Below are positions 34,893 through 44,532 of a stretch of 60,632 nt of DNA, in pieces. Made by a program: the position numbers and the translations under genes. The stretch is from Methanobacteriota archaeon (GTDB taxonomy: Archaea; Halobacteriota; Methanosarcinia; Methanosarcinales; Methanosarcinaceae): assembly GCA_030054735.1 (NCBI GenBank), contig JASGVX010000111.1:1-60632 (forward strand), given 5' to 3'. The notes under the pieces are model-generated. The model worked only from the letters and a program-made list of their open reading frames with translations. It was not told the origin of the DNA and searched no databases. Every line of letters starts with the position of its first letter. Position 1 is the first letter of the stretch.

Positions 34893-36193
34893 TTAAGCGC
34901 CTCCTTAACTATTTTTTCTGCCATCCCATAGATCCCATCCACATTTTCTCGGGCTTCAGCAGTAATCCGGACTTTTGCTTCCGTGCCCGAGGGGCGTACA
35001 AGCACCCAGCCGTCTTCAAGTTCCACGCGGATGCCGTCAATATCAAGGACTTTTCCAAGGGGCTCCAGCTTTGCTTTTGCCTTTTTCATAAATTCGGCTT
35101 TCTTTTCGTTTGCACAGGGTAGAGCGCCCCTCTTTGTGGCGTATACAGGAAGTTCTGCCCTTAGCTCGCTTAACTTCTTTTCCCCTACAATCTCAACAAG
35201 CTTTGCAGCTGCATATATCCCGTCCGGGCAGTAAGAGATCTTAGGGAAAATCCAGCTTCCTGAAGGCTCTCCACCGTAGACTGCCCCAAAACGCTTTATG
35301 CCCTCTGCAACATAAACGTCCCCGACTCTTGTCCTTATGATTTCCGAGCCTTCAAGATAATCGTCTACCATCATGGAGGTATCCACAGGCACGACAACGG
35401 ACCCATTTTCGTCCCCGCATTCAAAACGCCCGAATATTGCAAGCAGTTCATCTCCGGAAACGAAATTGCCTTTTTCGTCTACTGCCATCATCCTGTCTGC
35501 ATCCCCGTCATGAGCTATTCCAAGATCGGCACCGAATGCCACAACTGCCTTTTTAAGCAGTGAGAGGTTCTGCTCGTTAGGTTCAGGGTTTCTTGCCGGG
35601 AAATGTCCGTCAGGCTGGGAATTCAGGGTTATTATCTGACAGCCAAGTTCCCGCAGGAGATAAGGAGTGATTGTACTACCAGCTCCGCATCCACAGTCAA
35701 GAACCACACGCAGCTTTGAACTCCCTATAAGTCCTTCAATCATATCCATGTGGTCCCGGATGGCGTTTTTGTCTTCAGTGATTTTCCCTATAAAGTCCCA
35801 GCTAACTCGCGAAAAGTTTTCTTTTTCTATAGCTTCTTCAATTTCTTCCTGCTGGGCTGAGTCAAAAGCCATGCCGTCAGGGTTCCACAGTTTTATTCCC
35901 ACATACTCTGAAGGGTTATGTGAAGCTGTAACCATTACTCCGCATTCGTATTTTCTGGCTACATATGCAAGGGTAGGAGTGCTTACCATTCCCACTTTAG
36001 TAACATCGCAGCCTGCTGCGGTTAGCCCGGCAACAAGAGCGTGCTCTATCATAGGTGCAGAAACTCTGGGATCTCTCCCGATAACCGCTGTTTTTTTCCG
36101 GCTTCCCAGCACAAGCCCTACCTGCAGTGCAAGTTCGGGCGTAACGTCCTTGTTGACTATACCTCTTATTCCTGAAGATCCGAAGAGTTTCAT
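34889..36193 (-). CDS. glmM: Phosphoglucosamine mutase GlmM
   Basis: This is a phosphohexomutase with the N-terminal FGSSGIRG, the phosphoserine loop TASHNP (catalytic Ser), the metal loop DGDADR, the sugar loop GGEPSGS and the phosphate loop RPSGTEAK. It converts glucosamine-6-phosphate to glucosamine-1-phosphate. Two starts are possible: GTG 36202, or ATG 36193, which gives the family-typical [11 protein letters not shown]. It lies between glmS and the second glmU-like gene, which favours glucosamine over mannose as substrate. Confidence 0.92.
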   Translation of the reverse strand: MKLFGSSGIRGIVNKDVTPELALQVGLVLGSRKKTAVIGRDPRVSAPMIEHALVAGLTAAGCDVTKVGMVSTPTLAYVARKYECGVMVTASHNPSEYVGIKLWNPDGMAFDSAQQEEIEEAIEKENFSRVSWDFIGKITEDKNAIRDHMDMIEGLIGSSKLRVVLDCGCGAGSTITPYLLRELGCQIITLNSQPDGHFPARNPEPNEQNLSLLKKAVVAFGADLGIAHDGDADRMMAVDEKGNFVSGDELLAIFGRFECGDENGSVVVPVDTSMMVDDYLEGSEIIRTRVGDVYVAEGIKRFGAVYGGEPSGSWIFPKISYCPDGIYAAAKLVEIVGEKKLSELRAELPVYATKRGALPCANEKKAEFMKKAKAKLEPLGKVLDIDGIRVELEDGWVLVRPSGTEAKVRITAEARENVDGIYGMAEKIVKEALK

Positions 36194-36291
36194 AAGTCCC
36201 ACTCAATATTTCATGAAGTTAAGTTCTGTTCTGAAAGTTTATTTCTGCTTAATTAACTGGTTTAAAGTCCAAAATTGAAGTCTTTACTATA

Positions 36292-38148
36292 TTATTCGAC
36301 AGTGACACTCTTTGCAAGGTTACGGGGCCTGTCAATAGAACATTTTCTGGCAAGAGCAGTGTAGTAAGCAAGCAGTTGAAGCACGACAACACTCAAAAGA
36401 GGAGCCAGCAGTTCATCACTCTCTGGAACTCTAAGGACAATATCCGCATATTTTGCTATTTCCGTATCCTTGACACCGGCAACTGCTATTACAACAGCAT
36501 CCCTAGCTTTTACTTCTTTTATATTGCTGAGCATCTTATCATAAGTCTGCCCTCTCGTGACAATCGTAACTACAGGAGTTCCATCATCAATCAGGGCGAT
36601 AGGACCGTGTTTCAGTTCTCCGGCAGCAAAGCCTTCAGCATGCACGTATGAGATCTCTTTGAGTTTCAGTGCTCCCTCGAGTGCAATTGGATAACTCAGG
36701 TGCCTTCCAAGGAAGAAGTAGTTTTTTGCATGGGCAAAGTTCTCAGCACACTCTTTTATTATTTCTTTCTGGTTGAGAATCTGCTGGATCCCTCCGGGGA
36801 CTTTCCTGAGTTCTGTAATGAAGCTTTTCACATAATCAGGACTTAGCTTGCCTCTTACAAGAGCGAACTTTACAGCGAGGAGATAAAGAAGGACAAGCTG
36901 GGTACTGAAAGTCTTCGTGGCAGCAACTCCTATCTCAGGCCCTGCCCGAGTATAGAGCACACTGTTTGCTTCTCTTGTTATCGTACTTCCCACAACATTT
37001 GTGATTGCAAGGGTGGGGCAATTGTAAGACATAATCTCCCGTACGGCTGCAAGTGTATCTGCGGTCTCTCCCGATTGAGTAATTGCAATGGCAAGGGTCC
37101 CCTCATGCATAACAGGGTTTCTATACCTGTACTCAGAACATATGTCAATGTCGCAGTGAATTCCTGCCAGCTGTTCAAACAGGTATTTCCCAAGCAAACC
37201 TGCGTGCCAGGAAGTCCCGCAGGCGAGAATCTGAACTCTTGAAAGTTTCTTTATCTTATCATCACTGAGGTTCAGTTCTTTTAAGTATATAGCCCCTTCA
37301 AGTTCTGAGACTTTGCCTGCCAGGGTGTTATGAATTGCACTGACCTGTTCATGAATCTCTTTTAGCATGAAATGTTCATAACCTGCTTTTTCTGCAGCCT
37401 CAAAGTCCCATTCTATTTTTTCTATCTTCTTTTCTTTGAGATTTCCTTTCTTATCAAATATCTGTATACTGTCAGGGGTCAGGACTGCTGTCTCAGAGTC
37501 ACCCACAAAGATAACATCTCTGGTATAATTTAGAAAAGCAGTTACATCAGATGCAGCGAAATTTTCTCCTTTTCCAAGCCCTATAACCAGAGGGCTACCC
37601 TTACGGGCAAGCACAAGTTTTCCCTCTTCATCAGCAGAGATTATTGCAAGAGCATAGGACCCTTTAATTTCTTTTAAAGCCTCTCTAAGTCCTGTAAGGA
37701 GATCACATCGAGCTTTTTTTCCATCCGGGCTTCCATAGATGTGTTTGTGCAGAAGGTGTGCAATTACTTCGGTATCGGTTTCGGATTTGAATTTGTAACC
37801 TTCTCCAATGAGCCACTCTTTTAGTGTCATGTAATTTTCAATAATCCCATTATGCACCAGTGAGATTTTTTCGGGATTTCCTCCTGAGTTATGGGGGTGG
37901 GCATTTTCCTTGCTTGGACGACCGTGGGTTGCCCAGCGTGTGTGTCCTATCCCGATAGTCCCTCCGAGCTTCTTCGGAATTTCGGATTCGAGATTTACGA
38001 TTTTTCCCACTGCTTTATATGTTTCAATACCGTTGTCAAGGACAGTAATCCCTGCTGAGTCATATCCTCTGTATTCGAGTTTTTTAAGAGATTCTATTAT
38101 AACCGGAGCAGCAGCATTTCGCCCTGCATATCCTACTATTCCACACAT
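36292..38148 (-). CDS. glmS: Glutamine:fructose-6-phosphate amidotransferase GlmS
   Basis: The start MCGIVGYAG puts the nucleophile at Cys2 after Met removal. The glutaminase domain runs to about residue 240 and has HTRWATHG and GSYALAI. Two SIS isomerase domains follow (CGTSWHAGLLG, ITQSGETADT, then LGRHLSYPIALEGALKLKE), ending in the usual AKSVTVE tail. It makes glucosamine-6-phosphate, the first step of UDP-GlcNAc synthesis. At 618 residues it is full length and lies 22 bp after the first glmU-like gene. Confidence 0.97.
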   Translation of the reverse strand: MCGIVGYAGRNAAAPVIIESLKKLEYRGYDSAGITVLDNGIETYKAVGKIVNLESEIPKKLGGTIGIGHTRWATHGRPSKENAHPHNSGGNPEKISLVHNGIIENYMTLKEWLIGEGYKFKSETDTEVIAHLLHKHIYGSPDGKKARCDLLTGLREALKEIKGSYALAIISADEEGKLVLARKGSPLVIGLGKGENFAASDVTAFLNYTRDVIFVGDSETAVLTPDSIQIFDKKGNLKEKKIEKIEWDFEAAEKAGYEHFMLKEIHEQVSAIHNTLAGKVSELEGAIYLKELNLSDDKIKKLSRVQILACGTSWHAGLLGKYLFEQLAGIHCDIDICSEYRYRNPVMHEGTLAIAITQSGETADTLAAVREIMSYNCPTLAITNVVGSTITREANSVLYTRAGPEIGVAATKTFSTQLVLLYLLAVKFALVRGKLSPDYVKSFITELRKVPGGIQQILNQKEIIKECAENFAHAKNYFFLGRHLSYPIALEGALKLKEISYVHAEGFAAGELKHGPIALIDDGTPVVTIVTRGQTYDKMLSNIKEVKARDAVVIAVAGVKDTEIAKYADIVLRVPESDELLAPLLSVVVLQLLAYYTALARKCSIDRPRNLAKSVTVE

Positions 38149-38170
38149 TTTTTATCTCCTTTTAAAGAGC

Positions 38171-39388
38171 TTAGAGGACCACCGAGTCGCGGGACAGGTC
38201 TCTGTAAATGGTGTTTCCAGATTCTACCTGACAGTTGACAGAAATCATTACTCCGGCTTTCACGAGCACTCTGCCACCTATGCGGTTGTCGTCCCCAAGT
38301 ATAGTGCCGAGCTTTGGGGCTTTGTGGATCCTGCTGTTAATGTTTATCTCTAGATTTTCCTTTTCCTCTGCAGTAAAACCGGGGCCAATGGTATTATTGC
38401 TTCCAATTATGGAGTTTGAAATCTGTCCATGGGAAGAAATCCTGCAGTCATTCATTATTATACTGTTCTGTATTTCGGTAAAGGACCTTATGGATACGTT
38501 GTCTCCTATCGTAGTGGAGGGCAAAATTACTACGTTAGGTCCTATATCACAGTTTTCCCCTATTACTACAGGACCTACAATATAAGTTCCTGAACGGATT
38601 CTTGTATTTTTTCCGATTGCAACCTTTCCGCTAATTATCACTCCTTCTTCAAGTTCTCCTTCTTTCTTCAGGTTTTTGGAGGAATTTAATACGATTGCAT
38701 TTGCTTTCAGGAGGTCCCAGGCGTGAACTGCATCCAGCCACTTGGATTCAGTTGTGATTGAAGTAACCATTTTTCCCTCATCAATCATTAGCTGGAGAGT
38801 GTCAGTTATCGCATATTCTCCGTTTTCGGCTATGGAGGTTTTTTCAATGGTTTCAAAGACCTGTGGTGTAAATATATAAATTCCGGTGTTTACAAGACGG
38901 CTTAAGCCACCGGGTCTTTTTTCAAGAATTTGGGTGACTCTCTTCTTTTCTTTCAGTACCACTCCATAACCTGCAGTATCCTCCATTCTTACGGTTAGAA
39001 GGCTTGCATCACCTTCATAGTTGTTAAGGAGGTCGGCTATGGTTTTTGCTTCTACGAGGTTGTCCCCATTCAAAACGATGAATTCGGAGTCTTCGGGACT
39101 TATGAGTTTTTTTGCCTGTTCAATAGCGTGTGCTGTCCCGAGCTGGGCTTTTTGTTCTACATATGATATATTGACCCCAAAGCTCAGCCCATCTTCAAAA
39201 TAGTTCATTATGCGCTCTTTTTCATATCCGATAACAAGGATGATATCTTTGATTCCATTTTTCTCAAGCGAAGATATGACATGTTCCAGAATAGGCCTGT
39301 TGGCTACAGGGAGCATCACTTTAGAACGAGTAAGTGTAAGAGGCCTGCAGCGCAGTCCTTCACCTGCTGCGAGGATAATAGCTTTCAT
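38171..39388 (-). CDS. GlmU-like sugar-1-phosphate nucleotidylyltransferase/acetyltransferase, copy 1
   Basis: It has the same architecture as the protein at 33699-34892: nucleotide loop ILAAGEGLRCRPLTLTRSKV, metal-binding LNGDNL, then a hexapeptide beta-helix from about residue 245. The two proteins are clear but distant paralogues. ATG 39388 (MKAIILAAGEG) is preferred over 39403 because it matches the family start. It is the first gene of the operon glmU-glmS-glmM-glmU. The two copies may split the acetyl- and uridylyl-transfer roles or serve different sugars. Confidence 0.87.
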   Translation of the reverse strand: MKAIILAAGEGLRCRPLTLTRSKVMLPVANRPILEHVISSLEKNGIKDIILVIGYEKERIMNYFEDGLSFGVNISYVEQKAQLGTAHAIEQAKKLISPEDSEFIVLNGDNLVEAKTIADLLNNYEGDASLLTVRMEDTAGYGVVLKEKKRVTQILEKRPGGLSRLVNTGIYIFTPQVFETIEKTSIAENGEYAITDTLQLMIDEGKMVTSITTESKWLDAVHAWDLLKANAIVLNSSKNLKKEGELEEGVIISGKVAIGKNTRIRSGTYIVGPVVIGENCDIGPNVVILPSTTIGDNVSIRSFTEIQNSIIMNDCRISSHGQISNSIIGSNNTIGPGFTAEEKENLEININSRIHKAPKLGTILGDDNRIGGRVLVKAGVMISVNCQVESGNTIYRDLSRDSVVL

Positions 39389-39660
39389 AGAGTTAAAAAA
39401 CATTTTTTTAGAATTTATACATTCCCTTCAAAGTCTGTTAAATAAATATATAAATTCAGGGTTATAACTAAAAAATATTCAAAAGAATTCTGTAGTATTA
39501 ATACCCGCGAGTTTCTGGATCCATAAAAGAGAAAAATATATATAATAAGTGTAATTCTCCTATTTAAAAAATAAAATGAGTTTTAGTTTCTGTTTTAAAT
39601 TGAAGAGCATTTTTATCTATGAATTTAAATGAGGTTCCTGAACTCAAGAAAAGTATTCTT

Positions 39661-39787
39661 CTAAGGAATGGTTGAAATATTATTTCAAGTTTTCACTTTA
39701 CTAATGGCTCTATAATTGCACTTCCCAATATCATTAATGGCAATGTAGGATATAAGTCATTGAAATTAAATTTGCGCCATTCCTAAG
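39661..39787. mobile_element. MITE family 1, copy B
   Basis: This copy has ends CTAAGGAATGG and CCATTCCTAAG, the most symmetrical in the window, and shares the interior block with copies A, C, D and E. It lies 8 bp before the next open frame. The 39404-39660 stretch before it is AT-rich and has no gene. Confidence 0.8.
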
Positions 39788-39794
39788 AGGGAAG

Positions 39795-40337
39795 ATGGTT
39801 CTTTATTTAGTTTATCCTGATAACAGTATGAATTTCTCTGATACTTTTTTTGCGTTGCAGACAAGACAGGTTCAACCCGCAAAGAATAGAATCGAAAATC
39901 AAAAGGTCCCAGCCGGATGTCCAAATAATATCAACCTGGTAATATCGCCAATTAATATGGGACAACCAAAAAATATCAACCTGGTAATATCGCCAATTAA
40001 TATGGGACAACCACACTTCAAGGAAAAGTATAATATCCTAAAACGGCTTAATTTTAAAAGTTCAAAAACTGGATATGATAAAAATATTTTTTATATTTTT
40101 CAGTTGCTGAAGGCTTATAACATCCCAAAATATATCAATATTAAAAAACAATCTATTGAAAAGTTTCTCAAAAAATTTTGCGAAGTAACTGTTGTTACGG
40201 GGAGTGTGATCAATACCTGCAAAAAACTTTTTATTACAAAGTGCCTTGTGGACTCGATTACTCAAAGAACTTCTCTTGACAGAGAGTTACTTGATCAAAT
40301 ACTTACCGAACCTCTTGATCAACCGGAGGTGAAATAA
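39795..40337 (+). pseudogene. Degenerate ORF with a 15-residue internal repeat, possible RPA remnant
   Basis: The 180-codon frame begins right beside MITE B and includes a 45-bp tandem repeat (39927-39971 and 39972-40013) that encodes NINLVISPINMGQP twice. The C-terminal 55 residues (ending TSLDRELLDQILTEPLDQPE) look more protein-like. The stop codon lies within the ribosome-binding region of the following RPA-associated fragment. Archaeal RPA genes commonly precede that partner, so this may be the tail of an RPA subunit joined to unrelated DNA. I cannot confirm it. Confidence 0.3.
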
Positions 40338-40594
40338 ATGCTTTTCTTTAGAGAAGCAGCCCGCAGAGTTTTTGCGCGGGAACTGAAAGACTCGAACCTT
40401 ACGTCAAAGGATGAAAGCGACCAGTATGCTCCACAGTATCTCCTTACGCCGACAGGGGTGAAAGTAAACCGCATTTTCATTGTGGGAACACTTATCGAAA
40501 TATTAAAACGGAGTTCCGGGAAGAAACTTTTCGGGAGCTTGCAACATTAGGGATCCGGATCTTTATAGAAAATCGTATGATCAAAGATGCATAA
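40338..40594 (+). pseudogene. Truncated RPA-associated protein (COG3390-like), frameshifted
   Basis: The first 50 codons match the N-terminus of the OB-fold protein encoded beside archaeal RPA: FFREAARRVFARELKDSN, DDQYAP-like YAPQYLLTPTGVKVNR, then IFIVGTL. The frame then ends after 70 codons. A different frame immediately downstream (40499 to the stop at 40594) reads EFREETFRELATLGIRIFIE and looks like a real C-terminus. The gene therefore seems to have lost its middle and shifted frame. An AGGTGAAATAA site precedes the ATG. Confidence 0.6.
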
Positions 40595-40721
40595 TAATCA
40601 GATATTTTATGTTTTTTTGGTGATATTCTTTGATATCCTTCCGTTTAATTTATCCCTGATGTTTTCCTAATCTAATAGTGAGTAATATATCAGTGAGTAA
40701 TACATCTTTGCAGGGAGTCTC

Positions 40722-42560
40722 ATGCTTGATCCTATAATCTTACTTGGGCTTGTAGTTGCTGTGCTCGTTATGTCTCTTGTCGCAAGGGCACTCAGTTACT
40801 ATTTTCGTCTCCCTTTTATCATTTTTCTGCTGATCGAAGGAATTATTGCCGGGCCCGAAGTCCTCAACCTGCTTGACCCTGCACTCTATATCGATGGGCT
40901 GAGCGCTATTGTGGCAATCTCAATATCCGTGATTGTTTTTGATGGTGGGCTCCATATTGACCTGAAACATATAAGGACGGTTCAGGAAAGTGTCCTCAAG
41001 CTGACAACAATAGGAGTCCTTGTGACCTTTCTGGGGACCACAGCCCTGACCATTATTTTGATAGATATCCCTCTTGAAATCGCAGCCCTATTCGGAGCAC
41101 TCGTCGCTGCAACAGGACCCACTGTGATAACTCCTATTGTCAGAAATGTCCAGATTAGCCATAGGCTCGGTAAAATCCTTGAACTTGAGGGGGTGCTGAA
41201 TGATGCTGCAAGTGTAATCCTTGCGGCTATGGTTTTCGAATGGGTTGCATCAGAACTTTCCGGGATTGATGCTCTAATCTTTATTTTTTACAGGGTAGGG
41301 ATAGGAATTGCGCTGGGGTCTTTGAGCGGGTTTACCCTCAGGTGGTTATTCACCAGGAAGATAGCGTTCAGTAAACAGACTGTAAGGCTGGTTTCCCTGA
41401 CTGCGGTATTTGCCTGTTTCGTCATTTCGGAATACCTGGGTAATGAGTCAGGAATCCTGGCGGTAGCTATCTTCGGGATCATACTCGGGACTTCGGAGTT
41501 CGCTTATAAGGAGACTATCAAGGAGTTCAAAGGCGATATCGTCACTATGCTGCTCTCTTTTATTTTTATCCTGCTTGCGGCAATGCTTGAATTTGAAGAT
41601 ATCCAGAGAATAGGGGTAAACGGGATAGTCCTTGTATTGCTTCTCGTATTTGTTATCCGTCCGCTGGCGGTTTTCATCTCCATGAGGAACTCGCAGGTCC
41701 GCACGAACGAGAAACTTTTTCTGTCCTTTATCGGGCCCAGGGGTGTTGTCCCGACTTCGGTTGCGACTTATTTTGCAATCAAACTCGAATCTATGGGAAT
41801 TCAGGGTGGGCAGAGTCTTGTAGGGCTTGTTTTTCTTACGGTTATTATCACGGTCTTTTTGAGTGGAAGCCTATCAAAAAAAGTGGCAGAAATGCTGGAG
41901 GTAATCCCTATGGAAATTCTTATTATTGGTGGAGGAACGGTAGGTAGAATCCTTGCCGAACGTTTTGACAGAAGAGGAGAAAATGTAATTGTCGTGGATA
42001 TTTCAGAGAGCAACTGCAAGAAATGTATGGAACTCGGGATCCGGACAATCCAGGGCGATGCAGTAGATGTAAATATCATGAAAAAGGCAGGAATCGAGCA
42101 TGCCAAATATGTGGTTACAACAATCAATAAGGATGATACCAACCTTCTCGTCTGCCAGATTGCTAAAACCTGTTTCGGATTCAGGGGTGATCAGCTGGTA
42201 GCCAGGGTAAATGAGATAGAAAACCTTCAGGCTTTCTGGAATCTGGGAATACGCGCTATTAGCCCATCAATGACCACTGCAGTGATGCTTGATAATATGA
42301 TCGGAAGGCCTCATCTGTTTTCTATGTGCGAAGTAGGAGGCGAAGGGGAAATAATGGAAGTCAAGGTCACGAATCCCAGGGCGGTTGGAAGAGCCATCAA
42401 GGATATCCAGTTCCCTGAAAAAAGTCTCCTTGTTATGGTTCAGCGGGGAAGTGATTCTATCATCGCTAACGGAAGTCTTGTGCTTGAATATGAAGATATA
42501 GTAACCATCATTGGGGAAGGAGATGCAGCCAAGCAGACTGCCAGCATACTTTATAAGTAA
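40722..42560 (+). CDS. CPA-type Na+/H+ antiporter with TrkA N and C domains
   Basis: Residues 1-385 form about 12 membrane segments of a cation/proton antiporter, including GALVAATGPTVITPIV and GPRGVVPTSVATYFA, the NhaP-like motifs. A cytoplasmic RCK/TrkA-N domain follows (MEILIIGGGTVGRILAERFD, a nucleotide-binding GxGxxG), then a TrkA-C domain in the last 80 residues. Such proteins exchange sodium or potassium for protons under nucleotide or ligand control. ATG 40722 has GGGAG 4 bp upstream. At 612 residues it is full length and stands alone. Confidence 0.92.
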   Translation: MLDPIILLGLVVAVLVMSLVARALSYYFRLPFIIFLLIEGIIAGPEVLNLLDPALYIDGLSAIVAISISVIVFDGGLHIDLKHIRTVQESVLKLTTIGVLVTFLGTTALTIILIDIPLEIAALFGALVAATGPTVITPIVRNVQISHRLGKILELEGVLNDAASVILAAMVFEWVASELSGIDALIFIFYRVGIGIALGSLSGFTLRWLFTRKIAFSKQTVRLVSLTAVFACFVISEYLGNESGILAVAIFGIILGTSEFAYKETIKEFKGDIVTMLLSFIFILLAAMLEFEDIQRIGVNGIVLVLLLVFVIRPLAVFISMRNSQVRTNEKLFLSFIGPRGVVPTSVATYFAIKLESMGIQGGQSLVGLVFLTVIITVFLSGSLSKKVAEMLEVIPMEILIIGGGTVGRILAERFDRRGENVIVVDISESNCKKCMELGIRTIQGDAVDVNIMKKAGIEHAKYVVTTINKDDTNLLVCQIAKTCFGFRGDQLVARVNEIENLQAFWNLGIRAISPSMTTAVMLDNMIGRPHLFSMCEVGGEGEIMEVKVTNPRAVGRAIKDIQFPEKSLLVMVQRGSDSIIANGSLVLEYEDIVTIIGEGDAAKQTASILYK

Positions 42561-42717
42561 TTTCGATTAATATGTGAGATCTCCTCTGCCGGGCAAGTAA
42601 ATCCGGCATAAACCTGTAAAATAAAACTAAATCTGTAAATCCAGTAGTTCACTAATTTTTTACTTTTCCTTAAACGATGTTTTCCGATACCTATATATAC
42701 TATGAAAACGCCGCCGT

Positions 42718-43378
42718 ATGTCTCTTTTCACATCTAAATCTAGATATGGTTCAAAAATCGAATTAAGGTCAAAAGAATGTATTGATGCTGTGTTACAACC
42801 CCTCAAAGATCATGTAACTATCAAGATCAATGGTTCCCTCACATGTGAAAACATCCTTCGTACTGTTCTGAATTTGGCAGTCAACAAACATTCTGTCCAC
42901 TTAGGAATAGTTGAAATATGACTTCAAGTTTTCACTTTGCTAATGACTCTATTATTGCACTTCCCAATATCATTAATGACAACATGGGGTATAAGTGTTT
43001 GAAATTAAATTTTCACCATTCCTTAGTCTCTAGACAGTATAAAAATGTTTCTTGCGAAACATCTCTACGCTACCATCTTAACAAACTAAAAATGGAAGAA
43101 CTGATAATATCCAATGAAAAGATTCTCCTTCAAAATCCTCTAAAAACCCTAAAAACCGGTAAGAGTTATGAATTCGCTATTGATCTCACCGACGATCCTT
43201 ATTATGGAAAAATAGATCCATCTAATAAGAAATATGTAATAAGAGGGCAAGCTAAAAAGTCAACAAACTCTTTTTACTCATATATCTCACTCTACATTAC
43301 GGACAAGAATGAAAGGTTTACTATATCTGTTCTTCCTGTAGAGAAGGACAAATCACTTGTTGAATACCTAACTTATTT
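42718..43378 (+). pseudogene. ISH3-like transposase interrupted by MITE C and cut at its 3' end
   Basis: The first part (42718-42903) encodes SKECIDAVLQPLKDHVTIKI. The second (after 43025) encodes SRQYKNVSCETSLRYHLNKL and the catalytic-type segment AIDLTDDPYYGKIDPSNKKY followed by GQAKKSTNSFYSYISLYI. These match ISH3-family DDE transposases. A MITE separates them. The protein is also missing its C-terminal third: it stops where the 70-bp palindromic repeat starts at 43376. A single intact ancestor is the simplest reading. Confidence 0.7.
42904..43025. mobile_element. MITE family 1, copy C, inside a transposase gene
   Basis: The element lies between two TTA copies (42901-42903 and 43023-43025). 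Deleting these 122 bp, the element plus one TTA or TA, joins CAC TTA to GTC TCT AGA and restores one continuous transposase frame. This fixes the element ends and shows a TA or TTA target duplication. Confidence 0.8.
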
Positions 43379-43445
43379 AGCATGAAAGTGCTTCCAGGTA
43401 CTTTCATTTTTTGTGCCTGTTATTCGAAGAATTTCATATGCGTTT
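43376..43445. repeat. 70-bp palindrome-containing repeat, copy 2
   Basis: It is nearly identical to copy 1 at 20243 and forms the 3' boundary of the ISH3-like transposase remnant, providing its stop codon. Confidence 0.8.
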
Positions 43446-43894
43446 TTCACTTAATTCGATCAAAATGGATAATTGTATATAGTTCTAAAACGATTATTTG
43501 AATAGGGAAATTTAAACCAGAGCTGATAAGCGGTTTGAAGCATATTTTTTGGAAATTGTTTTATAGGGCCGTTCTTGCCTGAGCACGTTAAGCATTTCTT
43601 TGAAAACATTATAATAAATGTTACTATGTTTCTTTCCGTTTTGTTTTTGCTCAGTCTCGGACAAAGCTTCTCTGCAAAAATCCGGAAATCTAACACAATT
43701 CAGAAGTGTAAAGATTTGGATTAAGGTGTGAAATTACTGAGTCGGGGCAAAAATCTGGGAAAATAAATTGCTCGATATAATATAAACAGGCTAAAAATGA
43801 GGAATTGAATGAGTGCAAACGCGGAGAGCTTGAAACTTTTTGTAGACTCAGCACATGGTTTTGTGAAGTTCCTCTTGAAAAGGAAGGCGGCACG
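43446..43894. other. Gap without a recognisable gene
   Basis: A 78-codon minus-strand frame (43460-43696) is open but AT-biased and unrecognised. The right part includes the upstream extension of the zinc-ribbon reading frame and its probable promoter. Confidence 0.35.
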
Positions 43895-44224
43895 ATGAAA
43901 GAATACTGTAATATCTGTGGTCGGGAACTGCTTGAAGATGTGCTAGTCGTAGATACCAGTCTCGATATGAAACCGATCCCGTTTAAGGACGTTCAAGGTG
44001 ATAAATCTGATCTGATATGCGTTGAGTGTGCAATTGATTCTGTTGAAAACCCGCCTTTTGTGTGTACAAGGTGCGGACAAACAATTGAGTTTAATGAAAA
44101 ATTATATATTTTCAGGGAAGCAACCACAAAACCCGGTGGTCCAAAAGAAAATTCCAAGGTAACATATCTCGGAGACATATATATCTGTGGCACATGTTTC
44201 GATGAGACCATGAAGCCTGAATAA
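43895..44224 (+). CDS. Small zinc-ribbon protein
   Basis: This protein of about 109 residues has four CxxC knuckles: CNICG, CVEC, CTRCG and CGTC. These could make two zinc ribbons. The frame is open from 43805, but ATG 43895 has the ribosome-binding site GGAAGGCGG close upstream and gives a start directly before the first knuckle (MKEYCNICGRELLED). The rest is acidic and lacks a catalytic motif. A role in nucleic-acid or protein binding is plausible but not shown. It is followed by a thioredoxin-like pseudogene in the same direction. Confidence 0.65.
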   Translation: MKEYCNICGRELLEDVLVVDTSLDMKPIPFKDVQGDKSDLICVECAIDSVENPPFVCTRCGQTIEFNEKLYIFREATTKPGGPKENSKVTYLGDIYICGTCFDETMKPE

Positions 44225-44225
44225 G

Positions 44226-44426
44226 AAATGGAAGAACTTTGAAGAATACGGGGTTCAAGGCACTCCCACCTTCAAGTTTTTCTGTCACGGAAGAGCTGTT
44301 TGAGAACAGATAAGTCGGATCTATCCTGCTATACTGAAGAATGCTGTCCGGGATATGATAGAGCACGGAGAAGAATGCATAAGAAAAAGCACTCCGGTAG
44401 GACAGGATATCAAAGGATACGTATAA
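44226..44426 (+). pseudogene. Thioredoxin-like C-terminal fragment with in-frame TGA
   Basis: Read in one frame, the DNA gives KNFEEYGVQGTPTFKFFCHG, then a TGA after RAV, then EQISRIYPAILKNAVRDMIE and HGEECIRKSTPVGQ. The GTPTFKFF motif with its cis-proline and the following helix are those of a thioredoxin fold. The active-site half is absent. The TGA is one base from TGG, so Trp was probably there. Confidence 0.65.
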
Positions 44427-44461
44427 TATGCAGGTAATGTCCGATATGACCTGTTCTTTCA

Positions 44462-44532
44462 TTTAGCATGAAAGTGCTTTCCAGCACTTTCATTTCTTTG
44501 TGCCTGTTATTCGAAGAATTTCATATGCGTTT
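44462..44532. repeat. 70-bp palindrome-containing repeat, copy 3
   Basis: This copy differs at a few bases, with compensating changes in the stem loop (GTGCTTTCCAGCAC). Its right end overlaps the last codons and stop of the permease gene at 44521. Confidence 0.75.

Noticed and set aside
42718-43385. Two separate small genes
   Set aside because: Both frames are parts of one ISH3-like transposase separated by a MITE; the adjoining ends of the two frames are MITE sequence.
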